Notes: generated by a model from the sequence alone, not told the origin. DNA of 47,410 nt from JANMDN01 sp031376285 (GCA_031376285.1 JANMDN010000073.1:1-47410), one strand, 5' to 3'. Positions 26,340 through 34,726 are shown, numbered from the stretch's first letter. Program-made: numbers and translations.

Positions 26340-26349
26340 GGTCCGGCAT

Positions 26350-26543
26350 CACCCACAGACGAAGCTGACCGAGATCGAACGCTTGCCAGGATTGCCGGAG
26401 CCGTGCAAAAGGCCGCCGACTTACCCGGCAGTGTTCGCGTCTACGTCAAGGGCTCCTATGCGAACAACACGAATGTGCGCCGCGACTCAGATGTCGACAT
26501 TGCGGTCGAGTGGACGGCAACCATCGAAGTCACCGGAGTTTGA
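26350..26543 (+). pseudogene. CD-NTase-like nucleotidyltransferase fragment
   Basis: The frame ending at TGA 26541-26543 reads TLARIAGAVQKAADLPGSVR, then VYVKGSYANNTNVRRDSDVDIAVEW. GSYxNxTNVRxxSDVDI is the nucleotidyltransferase signature (G-S ... D-x-D) of CD-NTases and close relatives, the signal-making enzymes of CBASS defence. Only ~60 residues remain. The rest of the ~300-residue enzyme and any effector gene are missing. It is a relic of a defence or tRNA-NTase-fold gene; the CBASS link is inference. Confidence 0.6.
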
Positions 26544-26649
26544 CTCGCGTGACGGGATTCATGGTTCGTTCCGTTGTCGGGGTGTCTACGCTCAGTACTC
26601 CAGAGCAACGCCGCCGATCACCCCCGCAAGGAGGCTTCTTCAATGGCGA

Positions 26650-26713
26650 CTGGCCCATCCAGTGGCCCATTGGAAGAACGATCCCTGCGGAAACGCTCGC
26701 ACGCAGGTGGTTC
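26650..26713 (+). repeat. Left integrase arm of att site A (degenerate)
   Basis: Two CTGGCGCAT-like boxes occur with a 12-base period (CTGGCCCAT at 26650, GTGGCCCAT ending 26670). They are followed after 28 bases by GCACGCAGG and the GCAGGTGGTTC box (26703-26713), then exactly 16 bases to GTCTGC. Sites B and C have the same order and spacing (29 instead of 28), and site E matches the first part. Confidence 0.6.
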
Positions 26714-26728
26714 TCACTCGGGATAGGT

Positions 26729-26775
26729 GGTCTGCAAAACCGTTATTCGTGGGTTCAAATCCCACCGTCGCCTTC
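26729..26775 (+). repeat. att core A: 3' half of a tRNA-Cys gene
   Basis: The 47 bases start GGTCTGCAAAACCG and include GTGGGTTCAAATCCCAC (T-arm) and the acceptor end CCGTCGCCT. That is the anticodon loop (GCA) through the 3' end of tRNA-Cys, with no 5' half. It is identical over all 47 bases to core B at 32496-32542. tRNA 3' ends are standard targets for tyrosine integrases, so this is the junction between the ICE on the left and the next segment. Confidence 0.85.
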
Positions 26776-26944
26776 GAAAACTGGCTGATTTGCAGGGAGT
26801 TCATCTCCGCAGGGCGGGGTCCTGCGAAACTACTGTCAGACCGCTGCGCATCTCTTCGGCCGCATCGCCATATCTCCATTTGCAGGCAGTTTTCGCGTAG
26901 GTAGGCGCGGTTGCGGCTTCGGTGCGCCCCGTTTCTGGCGGGCA

Positions 26945-26964
26945 CTGGCGCATTTCTGGCGCAT
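26945..26964 (+). repeat. Right integrase arm of att site A
   Basis: Two CTGGCGCAT boxes with an 11-base period begin 216 bases after the core start. Site B has three such boxes, also starting exactly 216 bases after its core. The intervening ~170 bases of A and B are clearly homologous (for example TCAGACCGCTGCGCATC in both). Confidence 0.75.
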
Positions 26965-27295
26965 GGCGGAACCGAGGAGTTTCGTCAGCAACTGTCGAGG
27001 GGTCCGACGCGTTGTGAGGCGCCCGATGATCTTGTGGGTCGGCCTAGATCTCGCCACCCACCGTCGGAGTCTGTGCGGCGTCGCGCTTCCGGGGCATCGG
27101 TCCAGGAGGACCCGACAAGCATGAGCCGCACCCGCAGGCCGCGCAAGTCACGACCGTGGAGTGCAGGAGCTACCCGCTGACCAAAGTGTCGCTGCATCTC
27201 CGAGAGAGTCCAGCTTAGGCTCGATCATGAACGGGGCTCACTCTCGAGTGTTTGCTCTTTGCGTCATGGCTGGTGTACCGGTTGCGAACTCGCAC
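26965..27295. other. Arm-flanking non-coding region
   Basis: The first ~80 bases continue the homology to the region right of core B (GTCGAGG-GTCCGACGC motif in both). I see no gene in the rest. Confidence 0.4.
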
Positions 27296-27515
27296 TCACG
27301 CGGTTGACGCATCAACGGCACGTGAGACCGCTAACGCTGCCCGCCGAGACAGCGCCCGTAGGTCCGGAACAGCGACGCTTAACCGGACACGTTCCAGATG
27401 TGTTCTCACCGTGGAAGCCGACAGACCGGCCCGAGCGGCGATTTCGCATGGCGCGCGAAACCCAACCCGAGAAGAAGGGCCAAGAGCCCGTTTTGGGTAC
27501 GAGTCCCATCTGATG
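27296..27515 (-). pseudogene. LuxR/GerE helix-turn-helix fragment, frameshifted
   Basis: On the minus strand one frame gives NGLLALLLGLGF. After a one-base shift near 27458 another gives CEIAARAGLSASTVRTHLERVRLSV, then AVPDLRALSRRAA, ending in TGA at 27296. Together they make a typical GerE DNA-binding domain of a LuxR-family regulator. The N-terminal part is missing and the frame is broken, so it is a remnant. Confidence 0.55.
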
Positions 27516-27643
27516 AGTCGTTGCAGTCAACCCGCGATCGCACAGAAAATGGCGACTGGTTCTACGAGAACCCGCGTGATGGCACTCCGTGAACGCTCCA
27601 TTACCGTTGCGCCGTTCTCTATGACCCGATGACCTAAGAGGTT

Positions 27644-30600
27644 GTGTTGCCCCCACGCACCGTTTCCCCGTTCCGTCGCCTCTTGGCAGCTGCTTTCGTT
27701 TTCGGTGCGCTAGCCGCTCCAATCGCGACAGCGGCTGCAGAGGAGCCTGCACTTGATCCTGCGTTTGATGCCCGCCTTCTGTCACTTCTCAGGGTGCCCG
27801 AGGCTGGCTCTCAGTACTACGCGGACTTCCAGGCTCTTGAGGCCGAGGACGCTAGGCGGTTGGCCGGCGAAGACGGGTCACGCCTCGTTCTGGCTGAGTT
27901 GTACTCGGTGCGGCAGGCTGCGGGTGATGCGACATCGCTCTTGATCGCGCAGTCAGGGCATCTCGATAACCGGTTCGGAGGCGGTGGGTATTCCGATGGC
28001 CTGTTCGGCATCATGCCTGGGCAGTCGGTGCGCTGGAAGCAGACGTCGGGTCACGGCACGAAGTTTGTCCAGATTTCCGAAGCCCCCGGCGATGGGCGCA
28101 TCGGGAACTTCCACTACTTCTGGAGTCCCGTCTTCGACCCCAGCACCGGCGAATTGTGCGACGCATTCTGGGGCCCGAACTCAGGACGCCCTCGGACTGG
28201 CTTCGTCTTGCGCTCGAGTCCTGTCGTGCGGCCTCCGCAGTTCGGATCCGCTTACCGAGGGTCATCGTGCGGTGTGCTGCCATCATCGTTCTTTGCCGAC
28301 CCGTTCTTTCCACCGGAGACAGCGTCACTTCAGGCCGAGGATCTCGCAAACCACTCTGAGTTCCCAGGCCCGGTAGTCAACGGAGCGGGTACATACGCCG
28401 ACGTCCGAGCAAAGGTCATACCGGAGATCGACTTCGTGAGGTCGCTCTCGATCTCGAACATGACCTACACCCGCCCCTGGGCGGACGACGGAACCGAATG
28501 GATCGACTACGACTACCACAACTTCAACCTCGTAAGGCCGCCGCGCCCACAAACAACCGACGAAGAACTAGCACTTGCGCGGGCCGCCCTCCTCCAGCCT
28601 CAAGCCGCAGAAATTCGTCAGTGGATCAATTGGCGATTCTCAAACGCACCGCTGGGCTTTGGGGGCACCGCGCCGACACCGACACCGGCTCCAGGGACAT
28701 GGTCTGGAGATGTGACAATGACGGCCGACCGGACGTCTACCGATACCGTCCATCCAACCGTGAAGCTCACCATCAGTCTTGGACAGCCCCTGAAGGAGCC
28801 GTACAAGCTAGTGGTCTACGGTCCAAGGGGCCATGCATTGGAACTCAAGAGCCGCGATGGAAGTACGCAAGGCGGCGGTATCGGCGACGACAGGGTCGTT
28901 ACGGTGGACGTCAGCCCGGGCAACCTGGCTCGGACCTACACGGCGTACGTTGCCTACGATCCCCCCGCGGTCGCCCAGCCGCGCCCCGTGCGCTTCGTCG
29001 CGCAAAGCTCGACGATTACCGTGAACGCCAGCGTCCAACCCGGTGCCCCCCAAGAACCCGAGTACGTCGCGATCGGCGACTCATTCTCGTCAGGCCTCGG
29101 AACCGCCGACGGCTACGACCCGAGCACCCTCCTGACCCCAACATATCCGAATCCCCGCGACGTCCTTACCGACTTCCGCGACCCGGGACCCAGGACAGAG
29201 TGCTGGCGCTCAAAGGACGCGTACCCCCACCTGATCGCCAATCCGACGTGGGTGGCGGCGCAGGGTAGCGCTCTCTTCCACCCGGTGCCGTCCGCCGTCC
29301 GCCACGTCGCGTGCCAAGGCTGGACAGCGGAGGATGTCCTCCGGAACACGGAGGTCTTTGAGAAGCGCCAGGAGAGTGGCAGAGAGATCAGTCTCCGCGC
29401 TGATCGAACTCAGCTTGGATATCTCACCGCGAAGACGAAACTCGTCACGGTCGGCCTCGGCGGCAACGACATTCGATTTGGGCCGATTCTCGACCATTGC
29501 AATCACTACCGCGGTCAGGACTTCACGGGCCCCTGCAAGAACAACGAGGCCGACGTCGCGAGACGGATCGTTGCCCTCACGAAGTCTCCGGGCAGGGACG
29601 CGGGTGCGTCGAGGCCGAGCGTGTTGTCAACGCTCTACTTGAAGGTCAAGGATAGGGATCACGCAAGGAACGCCAGGGTGCTGGTGAGCGGATATGCCCG
29701 GTTCTTCCCGAATGCCACAACGAGCCTCGTGCCCGGGATTGGGACCGTCACGGATGTCGGGGGAGGTGGTGGCTGCGGCGTTGAGTGGTACGACAAGATT
29801 TGGATCAACGAGAAGGTCGCTCAACTCGATAAGGGCATCTCGGACTCCGCCCGTGCCGCCGGGGTCGCGTACGTCGACCTGTACAACGCCTCGGCTGGTC
29901 ACGAGATCTGTAGTCCACCCGACCTTGTATACCAGCACGCCGGGCGCTCGTTCCCGTTTGGGGGAGATAAGCTTGAGTCCTACCATCCAACACGGTTCGG
30001 TCACGAGCAGATGGCACGGGCGTTTCTGAAGCGTCTATCGGATGCCGGGAATCCCCCGGTCACGATCCGACCCGGCCAGACAATCCGTCGCTTGATGAGC
30101 GTCCCGGCTGGTTCCCCGGTCATTGGGGTCAACACCGCCTGGCCCGGTAGCGACGTGGTGACAACTCTCACAAGCCCAAGTGGCCGGGTCATCAACCGCC
30201 AGACCACAGACGCCGACGTCCTCCACGAAGCAACCGCCACATGGGAGAACTACACCGTCACAGAACCCGAGCCGGGGCAGTGGCAGATCGACATGTACGG
30301 CGCAGACGTCGCGTCAGACGGCGAGGACCTCACAATCGACCTGTTCGCAGCAGAGCCCGACAACCAACGGCCCACGGCCACCGCGACGGTGACCCAAACA
30401 GGGGCGACTGTGACCTTCGACGCGACCGGATCCCGCGATCCCGAAGGAAAGCCCCTCACCTACCTGTGGGGGTTCGGTGACGGCACCGGGGCGACAACCG
30501 CGACAGGCACCCACACCTACTCCACCCCGGGGACCTACGCGATCACTCTTGCCGTCGTCGACCCCGATGAAGCGGCCGGGTTCTACTCACCCCCCGACAT

Positions 30601-31207
30601 CACGGTGCAAGTCGACGCGACCCCGCCGACGGTGACCATCACAACCCCAGCCAACGGCACTCAGGTCACACAGGGCCAGACTCTCAACGCTTCCTATCAG
30701 TGCCAGGACACCGGTGGATCCGGCCTCGCGACCTGCACCGGGACCCTCGCAAACGGCGCAACCATCCAAACGACTACGGTCGGAGCGAGAACGTTTACGG
30801 TAACCGCGACAGACAGCGCCGCGAACACCACCACCCGGCAAAGCCAGTACACCGTCACCTACCCCTTCACCGGTTTTCTCTCCCCGGTCAACAATCAACC
30901 AACCCTCAACACCGTCAACGCCGGACGGGCCATTCCGGTGAAGTTCCGTCTCGGAGGCGACCAAGGACTCTCGATCCTTGGGACCGGATACCCGAAGGTC
31001 CAAACGATTGGATGCGCAACGGGAGTGCCGACCGACGAGGTTGAGACCACCACCACCGCCGGCCAGAGTACCTTGACCTACGACCAACCAGCCGACACCT
31101 ACACCTACGTTTGGAAGACGACATCGACGTGGGCCGGGACCTGTAGACGCCTCATCATCGGGCTCAACGACACCACCGAACATGCTGCCGATTTCAAGTT
31201 CCGCTAG
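27644..31207 (+). CDS. Large secreted SGNH-hydrolase / PKD-domain protein
   Basis: The 1187-residue exported protein has a signal peptide (~8-30, LLAAAFVFGALAAPIATAAAE) and an unassigned ~430-residue region. An SGNH/GDSL esterase-like domain follows: AIGDSFSSG with Ser480, GLGGNDI near 605 and ESYHPTRFGHEQ near 780 with the catalytic His. After a beta-rich segment comes a PKD domain (~905-985, ATGSRDPEGKPLTYLWGFGDG), an HYR/Ig-like repeat (VTITTPANGTQV) and a C-terminal PxKFxLGG-type domain. It probably acts on extracellular esters or polysaccharide decorations. The start is GTG 27644 or TTG 27647, both after AGAGG. It is the main cargo of segment A-B. Confidence 0.85.
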   Translation: MLPPRTVSPFRRLLAAAFVFGALAAPIATAAAEEPALDPAFDARLLSLLRVPEAGSQYYADFQALEAEDARRLAGEDGSRLVLAELYSVRQAAGDATSLLIAQSGHLDNRFGGGGYSDGLFGIMPGQSVRWKQTSGHGTKFVQISEAPGDGRIGNFHYFWSPVFDPSTGELCDAFWGPNSGRPRTGFVLRSSPVVRPPQFGSAYRGSSCGVLPSSFFADPFFPPETASLQAEDLANHSEFPGPVVNGAGTYADVRAKVIPEIDFVRSLSISNMTYTRPWADDGTEWIDYDYHNFNLVRPPRPQTTDEELALARAALLQPQAAEIRQWINWRFSNAPLGFGGTAPTPTPAPGTWSGDVTMTADRTSTDTVHPTVKLTISLGQPLKEPYKLVVYGPRGHALELKSRDGSTQGGGIGDDRVVTVDVSPGNLARTYTAYVAYDPPAVAQPRPVRFVAQSSTITVNASVQPGAPQEPEYVAIGDSFSSGLGTADGYDPSTLLTPTYPNPRDVLTDFRDPGPRTECWRSKDAYPHLIANPTWVAAQGSALFHPVPSAVRHVACQGWTAEDVLRNTEVFEKRQESGREISLRADRTQLGYLTAKTKLVTVGLGGNDIRFGPILDHCNHYRGQDFTGPCKNNEADVARRIVALTKSPGRDAGASRPSVLSTLYLKVKDRDHARNARVLVSGYARFFPNATTSLVPGIGTVTDVGGGGGCGVEWYDKIWINEKVAQLDKGISDSARAAGVAYVDLYNASAGHEICSPPDLVYQHAGRSFPFGGDKLESYHPTRFGHEQMARAFLKRLSDAGNPPVTIRPGQTIRRLMSVPAGSPVIGVNTAWPGSDVVTTLTSPSGRVINRQTTDADVLHEATATWENYTVTEPEPGQWQIDMYGADVASDGEDLTIDLFAAEPDNQRPTATATVTQTGATVTFDATGSRDPEGKPLTYLWGFGDGTGATTATGTHTYSTPGTYAITLAVVDPDEAAGFYSPPDITVQVDATPPTVTITTPANGTQVTQGQTLNASYQCQDTGGSGLATCTGTLANGATIQTTTVGARTFTVTATDSAANTTTRQSQYTVTYPFTGFLSPVNNQPTLNTVNAGRAIPVKFRLGGDQGLSILGTGYPKVQTIGCATGVPTDEVETTTTAGQSTLTYDQPADTYTYVWKTTSTWAGTCRRLIIGLNDTTEHAADFKFR

Positions 31208-31232
31208 CCCTCACGGGCCAACCGGCCAGGGC

Positions 31233-31709
31233 GTGACGGTTGCTGGCAGGCCGCAACGCCCGTGGCCGCTACGTACGACCCCCCTCGTCGCTACCGTCTT
31301 TGCAGTGGGTGCGGTGGCGGCCGGGGTCGCTTGGTATCGGCACAAACCCGGACCAACCGCAGAACAACGCCAAGCGATCGCCGAGCTTCGCCGCGAACCA
31401 ATCCTCAAAGGCCTGCCCGGCTGGAGACGCACCAGCTACATCGAGTACGCCCAAACCTCCAACGGGACGCCCCTCCTTCTCGTTCGCTGGCACTCGCCGC
31501 ACGGGGTGATCAATACGCGTCGGCGACTGGTCGCCAGATACAAAGCGATCTACGGGCCGGCGCCCGGTGGCGACGTCCGGTTCCTCGACTGGGACCCAGT
31601 TATGAGCGTGGCGTCGAGAATGTCGATCGCGTTCTACGGAGACGACCTGGACGGGCCGAAGGGAACCGACATCAGCGTCGATATGACCTCGGGCTGCTCC
31701 TGTAAGTAG
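31233..31709 (+). CDS. Membrane-anchored protein, family unknown
   Basis: The 158-residue protein has an N-terminal membrane helix (TTPLVATVFAVGAVAAGVAW). The outside domain begins AEQRQAIAELRREPILKGLPGWRRTSYIEYAQTSNGTPLLLVRWHSP and ends VDMTSGCSCK. GTG 31233 puts a basic stretch directly before the helix. An ATG at 31182 would overlap the secreted hydrolase gene by 26 bases. It is likely co-transcribed with the hydrolase. No role is known. Confidence 0.65.
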   Translation: MTVAGRPQRPWPLRTTPLVATVFAVGAVAAGVAWYRHKPGPTAEQRQAIAELRREPILKGLPGWRRTSYIEYAQTSNGTPLLLVRWHSPHGVINTRRRLVARYKAIYGPAPGGDVRFLDWDPVMSVASRMSIAFYGDDLDGPKGTDISVDMTSGCSCK

Positions 31710-31815
31710 CGGTGACTTACGCATGACCGGGCTGGACGGGAGACGTGCGCCAGACGCAATATGGCTACCTCCTTCGAATCTGGACCCCGGGTCTGCTGCA
31801 CGATTGGGTGACAGG

Positions 31816-32094
31816 TCAGGCGACGTCCAGGTATCGGCGTAGCGCGCTGCGGATCACGGCGGAGGTCGTTTCGTGGTCGCGTTCGGCGCGTTCAAGAAGG
31901 GCGGATCGAAGCTCCGGGTCGAGTCGAACCGACTCAACGCTTGCCGGCGCCGATCCAATCGATGGGCGGCCGCCGCGGCGGCGCAGGATCTCGTCGACGT
32001 CGTAACCTATCTCGGCAGTCCTTGCGAGCCTCGCGACGAGGTCGTCGGTAAGCGGGACGCCGCTTGCGGTCTTGCCAGGAGTGGACTGGGGCAT
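31816..32094 (-). CDS. Ribbon-helix-helix (CopG-like) antitoxin
   Basis: The 92-residue protein ends with SVRLDPELRSALLERAERDHETTSAVIRSALRRYL, the ribbon-helix-helix DNA-binding pattern. The N-terminal part (TDDLVARLARTAEIGYDVDEILRR) is the toxin-binding type seen in such antitoxins. GGAGG lies six bases before ATG 32094; an ATG at 32100 overlaps the toxin stop. With the toxin gene upstream it forms a coupled type II pair. Confidence 0.75.
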   Translation of the reverse strand: MPQSTPGKTASGVPLTDDLVARLARTAEIGYDVDEILRRRGGRPSIGSAPASVESVRLDPELRSALLERAERDHETTSAVIRSALRRYLDVA

Positions 32095-32096
32095 GC

Positions 32097-32357
32097 TCAT
32101 CCTCCCGGCAGAAGTCGGCGGTACTTGGGCCGCATTGTCATCGCGTGGATTGCCAGTTCCGAATCGTCGTCGCGAACGACCGTCACGATCTCCAGGAACT
32201 CCGCAGAGCGGGAAGGTCCGAGGTAGAGGCGGGTGTCGTCGTCTTGGTCGTCTGTCACGAGGGCGTTGATCGTCGCATGGTGGATGTCTTCGTCGGAGAT
32301 CCCGTGCTTGCGCGCGGCCGGATGGATCTCCACACACGAATCGTAGTACGAAACCAC
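32097..32357 (-). CDS. Putative toxin partner of the CopG-like antitoxin
   Basis: The ~86-residue protein contains EIHPAARKHGISDEDIHHATINAL, then RLYLGPSRSAEFLEIVTVV and LAIHAMTMRPKYRRLLPGG. This H-x-x-A-x-x-H-G-I-S-x-x-D-I ... LYLGPD ... L-E-V ... HAMK-x-R-P-K-Y layout is a recurrent small protein encoded next to RHH genes, taken as a BrnT/RelE-like toxin. The start is uncertain: GTG 32357 or GTG 32333. The longer frame toward 32525 runs into the att site and is not coding. The stop overlaps the antitoxin start region. Confidence 0.65.
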   Translation of the reverse strand: MVSYYDSCVEIHPAARKHGISDEDIHHATINALVTDDQDDDTRLYLGPSRSAEFLEIVTVVRDDDSELAIHAMTMRPKYRRLLPGG

Positions 32358-32415
32358 CGGGCAGGCAAGGAGTGGGTCGACGGGGGGGACTGGGCGCTTT
32401 CGGGTGGCTTGGGGG

Positions 32416-32480
32416 CTGGCGCATTTTCTGGCGCATCTGACGGAGAGAGCGCGTAAGAACCATTCTTTTGCAGGCAGTTC
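32416..32480 (+). repeat. Left integrase arm of att site B
   Basis: CTGGCGCAT-TTT-CTGGCGCAT (12-base period) ends at 32436. After 29 bases follows TTTTGCAGGCAGTTC (32466-32480), and 16 bases later GTCTGC of the core. Sites C and E share the 29-base distance to the second box; C and D share the 16-base distance to the core. Confidence 0.8.
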
Positions 32481-32495
32481 GTGAATCGCCGTGGA

Positions 32496-32542
32496 GGTCT
32501 GCAAAACCGTTATTCGTGGGTTCAAATCCCACCGTCGCCTTC
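32496..32542 (+). repeat. att core B: 3' half of a tRNA-Cys gene
   Basis: The core is identical to core A over 47 bases. Unlike an ordinary attL or attR, it has full arm sets on both sides, as expected at the junction of two tandemly integrated elements. No tRNA 5' half is present, so it is not a working tRNA gene. Confidence 0.85.
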
Positions 32543-32711
32543 ACGAAGTGGCTGATTTACAGGGAGTTCGCCGCAAATGGGTGGTGCTTGGCGAAACTGC
32601 CGTCAGACCGCTGCGCATCGGCTGGACCATGTCGCCGTATATCGATCTGCAGCTGCTTTTCGTCTCGGTGCGCGCGGTAGTGGGCCTGGCACGCCCCGTT
32701 TCAGTCGGGCA

Positions 32712-32742
32712 CTGGCGCATTTCTGGCGCATTTCTGGCGCAT
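32712..32742 (+). repeat. Right integrase arm of att site B
   Basis: Three CTGGCGCAT boxes (32712, 32723, 32734) separated by TT form a direct repeat of 11-base period. The first begins 216 bases after the core start, exactly as at site A, which has two boxes. Confidence 0.8.
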
Positions 32743-32962
32743 TGCGGAGCGGGAGTCTCGTCGGCAACCGTCGAGGCGTCCGACGCTTTGTGGTGTGCCC
32801 GATCGTCCCGTCACTCGGCTTCGATCTGGCCGCAGCACCGTGCGAGCTGAGCGGCGTCCAGGCTCTCGGGGCAACCTGCCCAACGCGCCCTTCGACGACT
32901 CTGCCCTGCTGCGGCTACAAGAGGGCGCTGAAGGCCAACAGGCTTCGGTGGAACGACAAAGG

Positions 32963-32989
32963 CTAACCACAAACGACGAAATGGGTTAG
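32963..32989. promoter_or_regulatory. Candidate operator of the abiE pair
   Basis: CTAACC and GGTTAG form an inverted repeat with a 15-base centre, 11 bases before the AbiEi start. The locally AT-rich surroundings fit a promoter. AbiEi proteins are known to bind inverted repeats upstream of their own gene; the assignment here is by position. Confidence 0.35.
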
Positions 32990-32999
32990 GGTTTGTCGC

Positions 33000-33605
33000 A
33001 TGGCTGGTGCGGAGCGTGAGTTGATCAAGCGGGAGTTCGGCGGTCGGGCGTTCCGTGTCCGGGAGGCCGTGGAGGCTGGCGTGCCACGCCACGCGGTCTA
33101 TCGCCTGCGAGACGAAGGCGTGTTGATCAGCGTCTCGCGCGGTGTCATGCAGTCCGCCGACAGCGACCCGGCAATGAATGCCGAGTTCGCGGCCGTGGCC
33201 GCCCGCGCGCCGAAAGCAACGATCTGCCTGAACTCCGGGCTGTCGTACTGGGATTTGTCCGATGAGTTGCCCGGCAGCGTCCATCTCGCGGTCGCCCGGG
33301 GCGCTCACTGGCCAAAGATCGACACTCCCGCAACGACGCTACACCGCTTCGCCGCCGCCACGTTTGAGCTTGATCGACTCAAGCTGGCAACTGACACCGA
33401 CGAGCCGTTCTGGATCTATTCGGCCGAGCGCTGCGTGGTCGACGCGATGCGCTTGCAGCGGATCACCGGTCGCGATGTCGCGCTGTCGGCGCTTCGGCGC
33501 TACATGCGCCGCGACGGCGCCAACCCGCTCCGGCTCGTCGAGCTTGCCCGCAACCTTGGCGGCGGCCCGCAGATGGCCCGTGCTCTCGAGTTGATCCTCG
33601 CGTGA
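33000..33605 (+). CDS. abiEi: AbiEi-family antitoxin / transcriptional regulator
   Basis: The 201-residue protein has an N-terminal winged helix (FRVREAVEAGVPRHAVYRLRDEGVLISVSRGVM) and the AbiEi C-terminal domain (ICLNSGLSYWDLSDELPGSVHLAVARG ... YSAERCVVDAMRLQR ... ALSALRRYMRR). It neutralises AbiEii and represses the operon in type IV toxin-antitoxin and phage-abortive systems. Its TGA overlaps the GTG of the toxin gene. Confidence 0.88.
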   Translation: MAGAERELIKREFGGRAFRVREAVEAGVPRHAVYRLRDEGVLISVSRGVMQSADSDPAMNAEFAAVAARAPKATICLNSGLSYWDLSDELPGSVHLAVARGAHWPKIDTPATTLHRFAAATFELDRLKLATDTDEPFWIYSAERCVVDAMRLQRITGRDVALSALRRYMRRDGANPLRLVELARNLGGGPQMARALELILA

Positions 33606-34486
33606 GCGACGAGCACGCACGGATCGTCTACCGCCAGCTGCAGGCGCTCGCCCGCGCGCAGTACGGCGCCAACACGGGCGCGCTGCTTGTCGTTTACGCG
33701 GTCGAGGGGTTCCTGCGCCGCCTGGCGGCATCGCCGCACGCGAAGAACCTAACGCTCAAGGGCGGCATGCTCATGGCTGCGACATCCGCGCGGCGGATGA
33801 CCAAGGACGCCGACCTGTCGACGGCCGGGATCGCCCACGAGCAGGCGCGGGTCGGCGAGGTGGTCAGCGAGATCGTCGCCACAGTCCTGGCAGACGACGA
33901 CGGCTTGACCTACGACCCCGAGTCGATCCGCACCGAGGTCATGCGTGAGGAAGCCGAGTACCACGGCGTGCGTGTCAAGCTCCAGGCGTACCTGGCGACC
34001 GCGCGGATGACGACGACGCTGGACTTCTCCTTCGGCGACCCGCACCGGTCGGTGATCGTCGAGCTACCCGAGCTTCTCGGCCACGCAACGATCCGCCTGG
34101 CCTGCTACCCGCCTGAGCTGACCCTCGCGGAGAAGATCGCCACGATGATGAGCCGCCGCGAGCTGAACACCCGCGACCGCGACTTCGCGGACGTGTGGGT
34201 GCTCAGCCGGTCGCTCGACCTCCCGGCCACCGCTCTGCACTCGGCGATCTACGAGGTCGCCGCCCACCGCCAGCACGACGTGGTGTCACTGTCGGAAGCA
34301 CTGGCCGACATGCCCGACCGGCAAGCGCCGTACAGCGCCATGCTCGCCCGCATGTCCTACCAGCGCGTCCCGCCAGCCCGCTGGCGTGACCTGCTGGTCG
34401 ATGTCAAGGCGTTCGCGGATCCCCTCATCGCCAGCGCCGCCGGCGAGCTGACGTCCTGGGACGCCGAGGCGCTCCGCTGGACCTAG
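33602..34486 (+). CDS. abiEii: AbiEii-family nucleotidyltransferase toxin
   Basis: The 294-residue protein has the AbiEii/MenT nucleotidyltransferase core: NLTLKGGMLMA, then RMTKDADLS (the D-x-D-type acidic pair), YHGVRVKLQAYLA, TTTLDFSFGDP, and LACYPPELTLAEKIATMMSRRELNTRDRDFADVWVLSR. All typical motifs are present, so it looks active. Related enzymes transfer nucleotides to tRNA and stop growth. The GTG start overlaps the antitoxin stop (GTGA). With AbiEi it is the only gene content between att site B and the core-like sequence at 34718. Confidence 0.88.
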   Translation: MSDEHARIVYRQLQALARAQYGANTGALLVVYAVEGFLRRLAASPHAKNLTLKGGMLMAATSARRMTKDADLSTAGIAHEQARVGEVVSEIVATVLADDDGLTYDPESIRTEVMREEAEYHGVRVKLQAYLATARMTTTLDFSFGDPHRSVIVELPELLGHATIRLACYPPELTLAEKIATMMSRRELNTRDRDFADVWVLSRSLDLPATALHSAIYEVAAHRQHDVVSLSEALADMPDRQAPYSAMLARMSYQRVPPARWRDLLVDVKAFADPLIASAAGELTSWDAEALRWT

Positions 34487-34726
34487 CAACGCGCGGTGAC
34501 GCTGCGAGCCGTTGGGCGTCGGTCGCTGACCAGGCGACCAGCCCAGTTGAACGGGGTTCGGCAGGCCCGGCGCGTGGAGCAGCAACCAAAGGCCCGTAGC
34601 AACGAGCAGGCCATGAGCATCAAGGTCACACCGGATTGGTGCATTCCCTGGCGCATGGGCACCTGATGGACGGCAAAACTACCTATTTTGCAGGCTGAAT
34701 CAAACGAACGACTTTGAGTCTGCAAA
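34487..34726 (+). repeat. att-like site E with left arm, joined to an integrase fragment
   Basis: TTGGTGCAT-TCC-CTGGCGCAT (12-base period, second box 34648-34656), 29 bases, then TTTTGCAGGCTGAAT (34686-34700) and GTCTGCAAA at 34718-34726. Arm spacing equals that of sites B and C. The core stops after nine bases and integrase codons begin at once. No gene is seen in the rest of this stretch. Confidence 0.65.

Noticed and set aside
26729..26775. tRNA-Cys gene
   Set aside because: Only the anticodon-to-3' half is present here and at the other three cores; no D-arm or 5' acceptor strand lies upstream.
27312..27785. Minus-strand open frame of 157 codons
   Set aside because: It spans the GerE remnant in the wrong frame and the start of the secreted hydrolase; composition is shadow-like.
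32712..32742. CRISPR-like short repeats
   Set aside because: The boxes are 9 bases with 2-base gaps, too short for repeat-spacer units; they fit integrase arm sites.
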